Shown piece by piece: positions 34,953 through 44,651 of a stretch of DNA of 64,000 nucleotides; within the stretch, counting starts at the first letter, position 1; the number at the start of each line of letters is the position of its first letter. Below the pieces are notes generated by a model. That model did not search any database. It was not told the DNA's origin and was given only the letters and a program-made list of their open reading frames with translations. Position numbers and translations under genes: made by a program. Origin of the DNA: Planctomycetota bacterium (GTDB lineage: Bacteria; Planctomycetota; B15-G4); assembly GCA_029245865.1 (NCBI GenBank), contig JAQWOM010000051.1, positions 25,963 to 89,962 of the forward strand, written 5' to 3'.

Positions 34953-36416
34953 TCAGTCGTGAACTCGCCCTGGCTTACGCCGCCCCTTGCCCATCGTTCC
35001 GGTGAGCTTGTCGCCCAGATCTGCGCGCATGACTCCAGCCATGATGGCGAACTCTTTGACCAGATCACGGTGCTCTTTCGAGACATCGTTCTTCTCTCCG
35101 ATGTCAGCCTCGAGGTCATAGAGTTCGACGCCTGTTTTCACGTCGTAGTCATACTTTCCGGGGATCCCGTCAGCGCCCACAGATCGCCCATTCATCGTCC
35201 GGTAACCATGCGGAAAGTGCAGCTTCCATTTACCGACTCGCATCGCCTGCAAATCATTCTTGTGGTAGTAAAAATAGAGCGCCTCATGAGGTGAGGTTGC
35301 TCCCGGTTCACCGCTCATCAGGGGCCAAATATCCAGACCGTCAATCGAGCGTTGCCCCTCCAGCGAGGCGCCAAGCAAGCGGGCGACAGTCGGAAAAACA
35401 TCAATTGTCATGGCTGGCTCAGAGCAAACCAGACCGGCAGGAATGTGTCCTGGCCAGCGCGCGACGAAAGGCACACGCACACCACCTTCGAAGGTCGTGC
35501 CTTTCCCCTCACGCAGAGGCCCCGACGAACCTGCATGGTTTCCATAGCTGAGCCATGGCCCATTATCTGAGCAGTATATGAAGAGTGTGTTCTCATCCTG
35601 TCCGGTGCGCTCAACGGCATCCATAAGGCTGCCAACCGAAGCGTCAATTTCTTCGATGACATCGCCATACATCCCTTGTTCACTGGCACCCGCAAATGCC
35701 TCTGACCTGAAAAGCGGCACATGCGGCATCGGGTGTGCAACGTACAAGAAGAAAGGCCGGTCGGCTTCCACCGAACGCTCGATGAAGTCCACTCCGCGTC
35801 GAGTGAAATCGCCAGTAAAGAGCGATTGATCCGGATTCAATTCGACAACTTCTTCGCCCTCTAACAGCGGGAGGGGCGGCCAAGCCTTGGGTGACTCGGG
35901 GTGCTGCGGCCACATGTCGTTGCTGTAGGGAATTCCGTAGTACTCATCGAAACCATGCCGTGTCGGAAGGAACTTGGGGTTGTTCCCTAGATGCCACTTC
36001 CCAAAAGCTGCTGTCGCGTAACCAGCATCGCGACATAACTCAGCCAAGGTGGTTTCGGCTGCATGGATGCCTTCCTTTGCAGCCGGGTTCAGTGCGCCAC
36101 TGATTCCTATTCGATTCGCGTAACAGCCGGTCAGCAATGAAGCGCGCGAAGCGCTGCAAACGGGTTGAGAAACATAAAAGTCGGTGAAACGGACACCTTC
36201 CGAAGCCAATCGATCAATGTGGGGTGTCTCAAACCCTTGAGCCCCCTGAACACCAACATCCCCCCAACCCTGATCATCCGTGAACACAAGAACGATGTTC
36301 GGAAGGCCCTTGGGGTTCGCCGCGCCCTCAGAGGGAGGGCTCTCCACTCCGCACGCAGCCATGGAAAGCACGAAGGCCAGGCCAAAGAGGAGCGCCTCAC
36401 TTCGCCCCACGATCAA
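34953..36416 (-). CDS. Lipoprotein-type sulfatase (arylsulfatase A family)
   Basis: A 487-residue exported sulfatase. The leader ends in the lipobox-like SMAAC (Cys22). LVFTDDQGWGD (metal Asp residues 47-48) is followed by the formylglycine motif QPVCSASRASLLTG with Cys87, so activation needs a formylglycine-generating enzyme that is not in this window. GKWHLGNNPKF and HAGSSGPLREGKGTTFEGGVRVP complete the metal and sulfate site. Typical substrates are sulfated polysaccharides or other sulfate esters. It overlaps the stop of the upstream b562-like gene by ATGA, so the two are coupled. It converges on the CxxCH haem protein gene. Confidence 0.94.
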   Translation of the reverse strand: MIVGRSEALLFGLAFVLSMAACGVESPPSEGAANPKGLPNIVLVFTDDQGWGDVGVQGAQGFETPHIDRLASEGVRFTDFYVSQPVCSASRASLLTGCYANRIGISGALNPAAKEGIHAAETTLAELCRDAGYATAAFGKWHLGNNPKFLPTRHGFDEYYGIPYSNDMWPQHPESPKAWPPLPLLEGEEVVELNPDQSLFTGDFTRRGVDFIERSVEADRPFFLYVAHPMPHVPLFRSEAFAGASEQGMYGDVIEEIDASVGSLMDAVERTGQDENTLFIYCSDNGPWLSYGNHAGSSGPLREGKGTTFEGGVRVPFVARWPGHIPAGLVCSEPAMTIDVFPTVARLLGASLEGQRSIDGLDIWPLMSGEPGATSPHEALYFYYHKNDLQAMRVGKWKLHFPHGYRTMNGRSVGADGIPGKYDYDVKTGVELYDLEADIGEKNDVSKEHRDLVKEFAIMAGVMRADLGDKLTGTMGKGRRKPGRVHD

Positions 36417-36871
36417 CCGTCTTCGCCCGGCATGTACTTGTCGTGACCCGCATCTCGCATGTCTCTCAATGACCCGCGCACATAACTCATCGCTTCGTCC
36501 CGGCGTCCTTCGAGAATTGCAATCTCTAGCTTCAATGTTTCGATGAGTGTTTTTGCGAGGTCAACACGAAATGCGGTCGCATGCGCCTTGCGATCTGCAC
36601 GCGGCACTTCGTTCAAGTTCGACGGCTCATGTGTTTTTGCTGCAAGCAACATCACTTCCATCTCGTTTACCGCAGCAAGTGCGCGCGCGCTAGCGGCGGG
36701 ATCTTCTATCGACAAGCTCACAGTCTTCATGCTCTTCTTAATGCCAATCATCAGGTCTGAGAAGTCAGGGCCCTCAGAAAGCGTCGCAGGTGGTCTCGCT
36801 GCGGATGTCATGGCGAAGATAGAAGCGAAGGCGATCAGGCAATACGAACAGAGCTTGGCAGGAGCATTCAT
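36413..36871 (-). CDS. Exported four-helix protein, cytochrome b562-like
   Basis: A 152-residue protein with a signal peptide (LCSYCLIAFASIFAMTSAARP), then an all-helical mature part. The first helix starts FSDLMIGIKKSMK and the last ends RDAGHDKYMPGEDG. Cytochrome b562 binds haem through an N-terminal Met and a C-terminal His in a HxKYR-like motif, and both have counterparts here (Met in DLMIG, His in GHDKY). The Cys pair of cytochrome c' is absent. Haem binding is therefore plausible but unproven. It is translationally coupled to the sulfatase. Confidence 0.6.
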   Translation of the reverse strand: MNAPAKLCSYCLIAFASIFAMTSAARPPATLSEGPDFSDLMIGIKKSMKTVSLSIEDPAASARALAAVNEMEVMLLAAKTHEPSNLNEVPRADRKAHATAFRVDLAKTLIETLKLEIAILEGRRDEAMSYVRGSLRDMRDAGHDKYMPGEDG

Positions 36872-37113
36872 AAAGAACCCTAAAAGAGATGGTCAGAGAG
36901 GCAACGGCGAGCTTACGTAAATAGATCGAAGGCGTTTGTGTGAAAGAAAACACATGCGACACATAATACGCATGCGGGCATCTGGGATGCCGGACACGCA
37001 GGTCTAATCAGAAGCCTGTAAGGCCAGCACCGGCTGCAACTCGTTGATCTCGGAGCGATCTCGCCCGAGACTGACCCCACCCGTTATGATAGGGGTTCGC
37101 CCAACGCCAGTCC

Positions 37114-39381
37114 GTGTTGAGTGACCTCCCGATGGTCCCGATCCTGATGCACGAATTCGAAATCGACCCCGAAAAAAGCCCTAACAGCGACCTTGTGCAT
37201 GGCCTGGAAGCTCTGGCAGAGAAATTCCTCGCGCGAGAGCCCTCGAGCAAAAGCATCTCTCTCGAAGATCAGGCACTGGCGGAACTCATGCCCCTCTTGG
37301 AGAGGCAGTTCGGAGTGCTCACAGAAGGCGCCACCGAAGCTGTCTGGCTATGGCGCCGAGATTGTGAAGAACTCCTTTATGTAAGCCCGGCTTTCGAGCG
37401 CATCTGGGGGATCTCGCGAGACGATTTGCGCAACAATCCGAACGGCTGGATCAACTCCATCCATCCTGACGATCGAGAGCGCATGCAAGCCTGGCAGGGG
37501 CATCAGCTTCTCAAGAAAGTCTCCGAAGAAGATTCGGATGCGGAATACAGAATTATCCGGCCTGACGGCGAAACCCGCTGGATTCACGACCGCGTACTGC
37601 CCATGCGGAATGAACTCGGAGAGGTGGTTCAGTGCGCAGGCATCGCCGTCGACATCACCGATCTGAAGGTCACAGAAGAAAAGCTGAAGCAGCAGCAAAG
37701 CGTGTTGCTAGATCTCGCCATTCACCGCACTGAGAAACACGCTGCCCTTGGAGTCTCGTTAGGTCATATCACGACAGCGACGGCACACTGCATTGCCGCA
37801 GACCGAGCCGGGATCTGGACATTTAATTCGGATAAGAGCGCCTTAACCTGTATCGAGCTCTACGAAAAAAACGAAAACGTTCATAGCAATGGACACACAC
37901 TCCTCGTCGAAGGCTGCCCCAACTACATCTCAGCACTCATGGGCAATCAGCCCATCGCCGCCAACGATGCGAATCAAGATGCTCGTACTTCGGAGTTGAG
38001 AGAGATCTATCTCGAAGCATTTGGGATTGCTTCACAGCTTCATTCGCCCATCCGAATCGACGGCGAGTTACGCGGAGTCGTCTGTCTCGAGCGAGTGGGA
38101 TCTCCCCGACAGTGGATGGACGCTGACTTGAGTTTCGCGAACTCCGTCTCAGATCTCGTATCACGCACCATCGTAGAACATGAAATGCGGGTCGAAGACA
38201 AGCAGCGTCACGCGCTTGAAAACAGATTTGCGCAAGCCCAAAAGATGGAAAGCCTTGGCATTCTCGCTGGCGGCATCGCACATGACTTCAACAACCTGCT
38301 GCAGGGTATCCTCGGCAACGCGGACCTGGCACGGCGCGTGGTGCCTCAAGACTCTTCGGCTCAAAAAAACCTCAAGTCCGTTAGCGACATTGCCCAACGG
38401 GCGTCAGAATTGTGCGACGAATTGCTGGCGTACTCGGGCCAAGGCGAAATCCTGTTTGGCAACGTTGACCTAGCCGAGACAGTGCGTGAGATGGCGAAGC
38501 TCATGGAAGTCGCACTGACAAAAAGCTGTGCACTGCACTTCGATTTTGGTGCCAGCCTGCCACTCATTTACGCTGACAAGACTCAGATACGGCAGGTGAT
38601 CCTGAACCTCATCACCAACGCATCGGAAGCAGTCGGGAAATCTTCAGGAAGCGTCTACATACGAGCGCGTGCCCGACACTGCGAATCTATCGAGTTGAAA
38701 ACACCGCTCGAAGAGACTCCCCTCCCCGCTGGTCGATACCTCGTACTGGAAATCGAGGACACGGGTTGCGGCATGGACCCCAACGTCTTGCAACGAATGT
38801 TTGAGCCCTTCTTCACCACCAAGTTCACCGGCAGAGGGCTCGGGCTCGCAGCAACACTGGGCATCATGCGCGCACACAAATCCGCACTGGATATTCAAAG
38901 CTCGCCGGGCGAAGGCACTCGTGTTCGCCTCTCTTTCCCGGCCCTCCCTGACGAGGCAACACTCCCCGAAGAACCCGTCTTTCCGCCCCCCCCAAGCGAG
39001 CCCGGTGGCACCATTTTAGTTGTGGATGACGAGAAGATGGTCCTCATGGCTGCGGAGGGCATGCTCCGCAACTCCGGCTACGACGTCAGACTCGCAGAAA
39101 ACGGCCGCGAAGCCCTGAAGATCATGAACGAAGAGGGCTCCGCGATTACCTGCGTGCTGCTGGATCTCCTCATGCCTGAAATGAGCGGCGAAGTGGTCTT
39201 TGAAAAACTGCGGGAACTCTCAGGGGACCTTCCCGTGATCATCTCAAGCGGATACAGCCAACATCAGATGTGCAGTGTCTTCCCTGAGAGCGAAGTTCCT
39301 CACTTCATCAAAAAACCCTACGACCTCGATCAGCTGTTGAGAGTGATCAACGAAGCAACGGTGCGCTCACCAAAGGCGTAA
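37114..39381 (+). CDS. Hybrid sensor histidine kinase (PAS-GAF-HisKA-HATPase-REC)
   Basis: A 755-residue cytoplasmic protein without membrane helices. Residues ~68-190 form a PAS/PAC domain (VWLWRRDCEELLYVSPAFERIWGI, RIIRPDGETRWIHDRV). Residues ~215-360 form a GAF-like domain (AADRAGIWTF, SQLHSPIRIDGELRGVVCLE). HisKA has His390 in GGIAHDFNNLLQG, followed by an HATPase with N and G boxes (LNLITNASEAVG, EDTGCGMDP, GRGLGLAA). The C-terminal receiver has phospho-acceptor Asp684 in LLDLLMPEMSG and ends FIKKPYDLDQLL. Start GTG 37114 or ATG 37132; neither has a strong ribosome site. A TATGAT lies at 37085-37090. With no separate regulator beside it, the output may pass by phosphorelay. Confidence 0.93.
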   Translation: MLSDLPMVPILMHEFEIDPEKSPNSDLVHGLEALAEKFLAREPSSKSISLEDQALAELMPLLERQFGVLTEGATEAVWLWRRDCEELLYVSPAFERIWGISRDDLRNNPNGWINSIHPDDRERMQAWQGHQLLKKVSEEDSDAEYRIIRPDGETRWIHDRVLPMRNELGEVVQCAGIAVDITDLKVTEEKLKQQQSVLLDLAIHRTEKHAALGVSLGHITTATAHCIAADRAGIWTFNSDKSALTCIELYEKNENVHSNGHTLLVEGCPNYISALMGNQPIAANDANQDARTSELREIYLEAFGIASQLHSPIRIDGELRGVVCLERVGSPRQWMDADLSFANSVSDLVSRTIVEHEMRVEDKQRHALENRFAQAQKMESLGILAGGIAHDFNNLLQGILGNADLARRVVPQDSSAQKNLKSVSDIAQRASELCDELLAYSGQGEILFGNVDLAETVREMAKLMEVALTKSCALHFDFGASLPLIYADKTQIRQVILNLITNASEAVGKSSGSVYIRARARHCESIELKTPLEETPLPAGRYLVLEIEDTGCGMDPNVLQRMFEPFFTTKFTGRGLGLAATLGIMRAHKSALDIQSSPGEGTRVRLSFPALPDEATLPEEPVFPPPPSEPGGTILVVDDEKMVLMAAEGMLRNSGYDVRLAENGREALKIMNEEGSAITCVLLDLLMPEMSGEVVFEKLRELSGDLPVIISSGYSQHQMCSVFPESEVPHFIKKPYDLDQLLRVINEATVRSPKA

Positions 39382-39468
39382 AACTCTTCAGAGAGAACTT
39401 GCGCCTTTTCATGCAGATGCGGAGCCTGCCCGGTATCCTCAAGCGCTCGTCGCTGCCGGAGACTCTTT

Positions 39469-42400
39469 ATGTTGCCGCCCCTCCGATTCTTATGTGTGGT
39501 GCTCGCCATCTGTGTCTCGGCAGCATCCGGCTCCGTGGCTCAGGCAACAGCACCAAAAACTGGTGGGAATGCCACCAATATGCGCGGCTTTGCGCTTCAG
39601 CCCGGTGACACGATTTGCCTGATCGGCAGTGCACTTGCCGAACGCATGCAACATGACGGCTGGCTAGAAGCACGCCTGCAATGCCGGCTACCCGAGTACG
39701 CGCTGCAAGTTCGAAACATCGGATTCGCTTCCGATGAACTGACGGTGGCACAGCGCACGTCAGGATTTGGAAGCCGAGAGGAATGGATTGGACGCACCGA
39801 CCCCGACGTCCTGCTTGCTTTCTTCGGAAGCATGGAGTCATTCCGCGGTTCCAACCACCTTTCCGAATTTCGCGAGGATCTTGCCCAGTTCATCCAAGAT
39901 GTGCGGACTCCCCGAGGAGACGGCAGCAAGTCCACACGACTTGTGCTGTGCTCACCTGTCCCGGTGGAAGACACCGGCGACCCCAACTTGCCAGATGCTG
40001 AATCCGCGTCAGATCGCCTGAAGCCCTATGTCGCAGCCATGGCGGAAATCGCAGAAGAGTTCGATGTTCCGTTCATTGATCTCTTCACTCCCATGCAGCA
40101 GGCCTTCGACAAGGCTGCAATACAGGCCGCGACGACCGAACGCTGGACCGGGCAACGCGTGGGCTCAAACGCTCGCGCTCTCGGGGATGCTCGTGAAGAT
40201 GATCTCACCATCAATGGCACGCATCTCACATCCAAGGGCAATGCGCTTCTCGCAGAAATCCTTGATGCGGCATTGGTGCCGATGCGCACAGACAACGGGG
40301 CCCGCGCCTCCACAGTTGGAGCGACCCGCTGGTTAGATCGCAAGCGCATCGAACGCGTACGCAAGGCCGTTCAAGAAAAGAACCTCTTGTGGTTCAACCG
40401 CTACCGAGCCACTGATGGATACAACGTGTATGGCGGACGGTCGTCACTCGAATACGTCGATGGAGTCACCAACTACGTTGTGCTCCAACGAGAGTTGGAA
40501 GTCCTGGATGCCATGGCCAACGAGCTTGACCGAAGTATTCAGAACCTTGCCCGCGGTGGAGACGGCAGCGTCCCGCCTGGTGACAGACCGCCGCTGATCG
40601 CCGTCACCACCAATCGCCCCGGCGATGGCCCCGAGGGTGCGCACATCTTCCGTGGCGGCGAAGAAGCCATGGAGGCCATGGATCTTCACGACGGCTTCGC
40701 CGTGAACCTCTTCGCCGACGAACAGATGTTTCCATCCATTGCCAATCCCGTGCAAATGGCCTGGGATACCCGTGACCGGCTCTGGGTCGCCGCCTGGCCG
40801 ACCTATCCGCACTGGCAACCTGGCCAACCCATGAATGACGCACTGATCGTTCTCGAAGACACCGACGGCGACGGCCGAGCGGACATCGCGACACCTTTCG
40901 CCGACGACTTGCACAACCCCACCGGCTTCGAGTTTTTTAATGGCGGCGTACTCGTTGCCAATCCGCCGGATCTTCTGTTTCTCAAAGACACCGACGGAGA
41001 CGGTCGCGCTGATGTACGGCAACGCGTGTTGCACGGTCTCAGCAGCGCCGACACGCATCACTCGGCCAACAGCTTCGTCTTCGGGCCAGATGGCTCCTTC
41101 TACTTTCAGGAGGGTGTGTTCCATCAGAGTCAGGTCGAAACGCCCTGGGGGCCCGTGCGCAACACCAATGCAGCCGTCTGGCGCTTCGAGCCACGCACCT
41201 GGCGCGTCGAACGCTACATCCCTTACGGCTTCGCGAACCCTCACGGTCACGTCTTCGACCGCTGGGGCCAAGACTTCGTCACCGACGGCACCGGCAATCA
41301 GAATTACTGGGCGTTGCCCCTCTCGGGTTGGCTTCCAGAGCCACTCAAAAAACCTGGCATCAACACCTTCTTCAAGCAACGCAGTCGCCCTGCCGGGGCC
41401 ACCGAAATCCTCTCGAGCAACCACTTCCCTGATGAACTCCAGGGCAACTACCTGATCGCCAACGTGATTGGCTTCCAGGGTCTGTTCCAGTACGAGTTCA
41501 TGGACGACGGTGCAGGCTTCGGTGCCAGAGAAGTTCAACCGATCGTGCACAGTTCCGACCCCAACTTCCGGCCCGTCGACATCGAGGTGGGTCCCGACGG
41601 AGCGCTCTACGTGCTGGACTGGCAGGCCCCGCTCATCGGGCACATGCAGCACCACTTACGCGACCCGAGTCGCGACCACACCCACGGCCGCATTTACAGA
41701 TTCACGTACCCCGGCCGTGCTCTGAGTGACCCGCCGGCTATCGCCGGAGAGTCCATCGAAACCTTGCTGGGCTTGCTGACCCACCCTGAAGACCGCGTGC
41801 GCTCACGCGCCCGCATCGAGTTGAGCGAACGCCACAGTGCCCAGGTCATCGCAGCCGCAAGTGCACTGCTAGACGTGCGACGCACCATGGGCAACCGCTA
41901 CGACTACTCATGTTTTTTGACACCCGAAGAAGCCTCGCCCGAAATCGACCACGAGATCCTCGAGGCCGTCTGGGTGCTTCAACAGCATCAGGCACTCGAC
42001 CTCGACTCTCTGGAGCGCCTGCTTGACAGTAAGCTGCCGGAAGCCGCTGCGGCCGCCATCCGCATCGTGCGACAGATGAGACATCAGATCCCGGATCCCC
42101 TCGGGCTTCTCTCGTTCCGGGTTCAGGGCATGAACAGCAGGCGCGAGCCACGGATCCTCGCCGAAGCTCTTGTTGCCCTCAGCTTCCTTCACAGCCAAAA
42201 GTCTGCAGAACTCGCGCTCGACCTCCGGGACCGTTACCAAGAAGACAGCAATCTCGACTACGCCTTCGCCGAAACCATGCGCGCCCTGGAGCCCTACTGG
42301 CGCGAGCCTCTGGCCCAGGGTGAGTCACTTCGCATCAAGGACAGCGCCTTGGCCTGGGCCCTGACTCACCTGAACACCGAGGAACTCGCTGGCGTCGAGC

Positions 42401-44637
42401 CCTCGGCTGAACTTTACGAAGAATTGCTCACGCGACATGGCCTCGACTCCGCGACCTATGCGAGCGCTCTGGCTGGGCTAACAGGGCAACGTGACACAAC
42501 GCTCGCAATGGAGTTTCTTGCCGCGGCAGAGCGTGCGGATGCGCAAGACGATGGCCATGTCGATCATCTGCTCTCGGGTCTCTTCGGTGCCCTGGGTTCT
42601 CTCAGCGAACAAGAGCGCGCCTCTCTCACCGAAACACTGCAACACCTGGGTCAAGAAGCGCGTCGCATGTCGACACGAAGCCTGGCACTTGCATCCCTGA
42701 TGGAACAGCCGGGCGAGATGGAAAATGCCTGGCAGAACGCCACGCGCTCGCCTCATGCCATGGCGGATTTCCTGGACGCTCTTCCTCTCGTCAAGAACGA
42801 CACGGCACAAGGCGCGATGTTCCAACGCATCGCCTCTCTCATCGAAGAACTTCCGCCCCACATGGAAGGTTTGGCAAGCGGAGACTCGCGCCCGGTCGGC
42901 CGCTATGTCCGCGTTGACCTGCCAGGCGACGCACGCACGTTGACCCTCGCCGAAGTGGAGATCTGGTCGGACGGCGTGCATGTCGGCATGGGTGGCACAG
43001 CCACACAGTCCTCCACCAACTGGGGCGGAGTCCCGGACAATGCCCTCGATGGCAACACGAATGGTGCGTGGACAGACGGCGCACAGACTCACACCATCGA
43101 AGGTAAGCCCAATCCGTGGTGGGAGGTCGACCTTGGCACCGAACAGCCCCTCGATGCCGTGGTCGTCTGGAACCGGACAGACGCTGCGCACGGCCAGCGG
43201 CTTGATGGCTATCGACTCACCATCTTTGACGAGGCACGCCGCCCCATCTTCGAAGCCCGGGACCAGCCCGCGCCTCGGGCATCGGCACGCTTTGATCTCG
43301 CCCCACTCGATCTCACGCTACGGCGCGCTGCAGTGCGTTGCCTTGCAACACTGACTGCCGGTGCGGACGCGCAAAGCGCTGAGACCGCGAGCGTTCTGAG
43401 GCCACACCTCAACAAGGCCTTGCTGCGCGGCGCCGTGATTGACGGATTGCTGAGCCTTCCCACGGCCCATTGGAATCCTGCTGACCAAGAGGCCCTGGCC
43501 ACAGATCTCATCGCCACATTCGAGAGCATGGAAAGCGACAACGACCATGCCGACGTCATGTCCATGGACAAACGCCTGCTGGCCCTGGCCGACGCCGTCC
43601 AGCCACACCTCGAACGCGAACAAGGCCGCCGGCTTCTGGAACTCCGGCGACGCCTTGGACCTACCCTTGTGGTCATCCGGCCGGTCGCCGATGCGCTGCT
43701 CTTCGACCGCACCTTCTTCGCGGTCGTCTCCGGGCGCACGGTGGAGTTGCGTTTCGAAAACACGGACATCATGCCGCACAATCTAGTCGTCACACTGCCC
43801 GGAGCGCTTGCCGCCGTCGGGTTGGCCGCCGAAGAGATGGCAGCCGAACCAGATGCCTGGGACCGTGCCTTTGTTCCAGATCTTGGAGAAGTGCTGTACA
43901 GCACCCGCTTGCTTCAGCCGGGCGAATCACAAACGCTCACCTTCACGGCACCCGAAGCTCCTGGTGATTACCCCTTTGTGTGCACCTTCCCAGGACACTG
44001 GGCTCGCATGAATGGCGTCATGCAGGTGGTCGAGTCGGACCGAGAGCAAGAAGCTCTCCTCGAAGAACTTGATGCAACGCCCACACATGTCACCACAACC
44101 CGCCACGCCCTTCAGCCGACCCTGCATCCCGACGTGCGACCTGCCTCCGAGCGCGACTACGTAGGCTTCTGGTCAGCCGATGATCTCACGGACCACCTCG
44201 ACGAGATCACGACGGCCGACATCGAGCGTGGGCGCTCGGTGTACACCGTGGCTTCCTGCGGCCTGTGCCACGCCGCCGGTGGGCAAGGCGGCACGACGGG
44301 GCCAGCACTTGAAGACGTGGTTGCACGATACGATCGAAACGAACTTCTCGTGCACATTCTCGAGCCCTCGGCACACTTACTCGACGGCTATGCTTCGGAA
44401 ACTTTCTTCACCGCCGGAGGAGGCGTTGTCTCTGGCCGCGTGATCGAAGAAGACGAGCACTCGGTCCAGGTCATCGTGGACCCCTACAACGGCACGGTGC
44501 AAAAACTCTCACTCGACGACATTGCCCAACGACGCCCCTCGAGCATTTCAACCATGCCCGAAGGCCTGCTCTCGACGTTTGAGCGCGACGAGATCCTTGC
44601 GCTGCTCGCGTACCTTGAGAGTCTGAAGTCTCCGTAG
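39469..44637 (+). CDS. Giant exported redox protein: SGNH-like, beta-propeller, HEAT, F5/8C, azurin-like and cytochrome c domains
   Basis: A 1722-residue protein with a signal peptide (FLCVVLAICVSAASGSVAQ). In order: SGNH/GDSL-like domain (~45-275); PVC-type propeller/dehydrogenase domain (~390-760, with VLEDTDGDGRAD and FLKDTDGDGRAD calcium-like loops); HEAT-like repeats (~770-1080); F5/8 type C discoidin-like carbohydrate-binding domain (~1144-1260, NALDGNTNGAWTDGAQTHT); azurin-like cupredoxin (~1410-1523) with His1437, Cys1505, His1510 and Met1514, the azurin C-x4-H-x3-M spacing; and cytochrome c with Cys1597-Gly-Leu-Cys1600-His1601. The C-terminal block (GPALEDVVARYD ... ISTMPEGLLSTFERDEILALLAYL) matches the other haem protein in this window. 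Electron flow from the propeller through copper to haem within one chain is inferred. Confidence 0.88.
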   Translation: MLPPLRFLCVVLAICVSAASGSVAQATAPKTGGNATNMRGFALQPGDTICLIGSALAERMQHDGWLEARLQCRLPEYALQVRNIGFASDELTVAQRTSGFGSREEWIGRTDPDVLLAFFGSMESFRGSNHLSEFREDLAQFIQDVRTPRGDGSKSTRLVLCSPVPVEDTGDPNLPDAESASDRLKPYVAAMAEIAEEFDVPFIDLFTPMQQAFDKAAIQAATTERWTGQRVGSNARALGDAREDDLTINGTHLTSKGNALLAEILDAALVPMRTDNGARASTVGATRWLDRKRIERVRKAVQEKNLLWFNRYRATDGYNVYGGRSSLEYVDGVTNYVVLQRELEVLDAMANELDRSIQNLARGGDGSVPPGDRPPLIAVTTNRPGDGPEGAHIFRGGEEAMEAMDLHDGFAVNLFADEQMFPSIANPVQMAWDTRDRLWVAAWPTYPHWQPGQPMNDALIVLEDTDGDGRADIATPFADDLHNPTGFEFFNGGVLVANPPDLLFLKDTDGDGRADVRQRVLHGLSSADTHHSANSFVFGPDGSFYFQEGVFHQSQVETPWGPVRNTNAAVWRFEPRTWRVERYIPYGFANPHGHVFDRWGQDFVTDGTGNQNYWALPLSGWLPEPLKKPGINTFFKQRSRPAGATEILSSNHFPDELQGNYLIANVIGFQGLFQYEFMDDGAGFGAREVQPIVHSSDPNFRPVDIEVGPDGALYVLDWQAPLIGHMQHHLRDPSRDHTHGRIYRFTYPGRALSDPPAIAGESIETLLGLLTHPEDRVRSRARIELSERHSAQVIAAASALLDVRRTMGNRYDYSCFLTPEEASPEIDHEILEAVWVLQQHQALDLDSLERLLDSKLPEAAAAAIRIVRQMRHQIPDPLGLLSFRVQGMNSRREPRILAEALVALSFLHSQKSAELALDLRDRYQEDSNLDYAFAETMRALEPYWREPLAQGESLRIKDSALAWALTHLNTEELAGVEPSAELYEELLTRHGLDSATYASALAGLTGQRDTTLAMEFLAAAERADAQDDGHVDHLLSGLFGALGSLSEQERASLTETLQHLGQEARRMSTRSLALASLMEQPGEMENAWQNATRSPHAMADFLDALPLVKNDTAQGAMFQRIASLIEELPPHMEGLASGDSRPVGRYVRVDLPGDARTLTLAEVEIWSDGVHVGMGGTATQSSTNWGGVPDNALDGNTNGAWTDGAQTHTIEGKPNPWWEVDLGTEQPLDAVVVWNRTDAAHGQRLDGYRLTIFDEARRPIFEARDQPAPRASARFDLAPLDLTLRRAAVRCLATLTAGADAQSAETASVLRPHLNKALLRGAVIDGLLSLPTAHWNPADQEALATDLIATFESMESDNDHADVMSMDKRLLALADAVQPHLEREQGRRLLELRRRLGPTLVVIRPVADALLFDRTFFAVVSGRTVELRFENTDIMPHNLVVTLPGALAAVGLAAEEMAAEPDAWDRAFVPDLGEVLYSTRLLQPGESQTLTFTAPEAPGDYPFVCTFPGHWARMNGVMQVVESDREQEALLEELDATPTHVTTTRHALQPTLHPDVRPASERDYVGFWSADDLTDHLDEITTADIERGRSVYTVASCGLCHAAGGQGGTTGPALEDVVARYDRNELLVHILEPSAHLLDGYASETFFTAGGGVVSGRVIEEDEHSVQVIVDPYNGTVQKLSLDDIAQRRPSSISTMPEGLLSTFERDEILALLAYLESLKSP

Positions 44638-44651
44638 CAGCGGAGTGCCTT

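Noticed and set aside
40444..41655. A 403-codon minus-strand frame inside the giant haem-copper protein gene
   Set aside because: It mirrors the coding strand's codon pattern and shows no domain or start signal.
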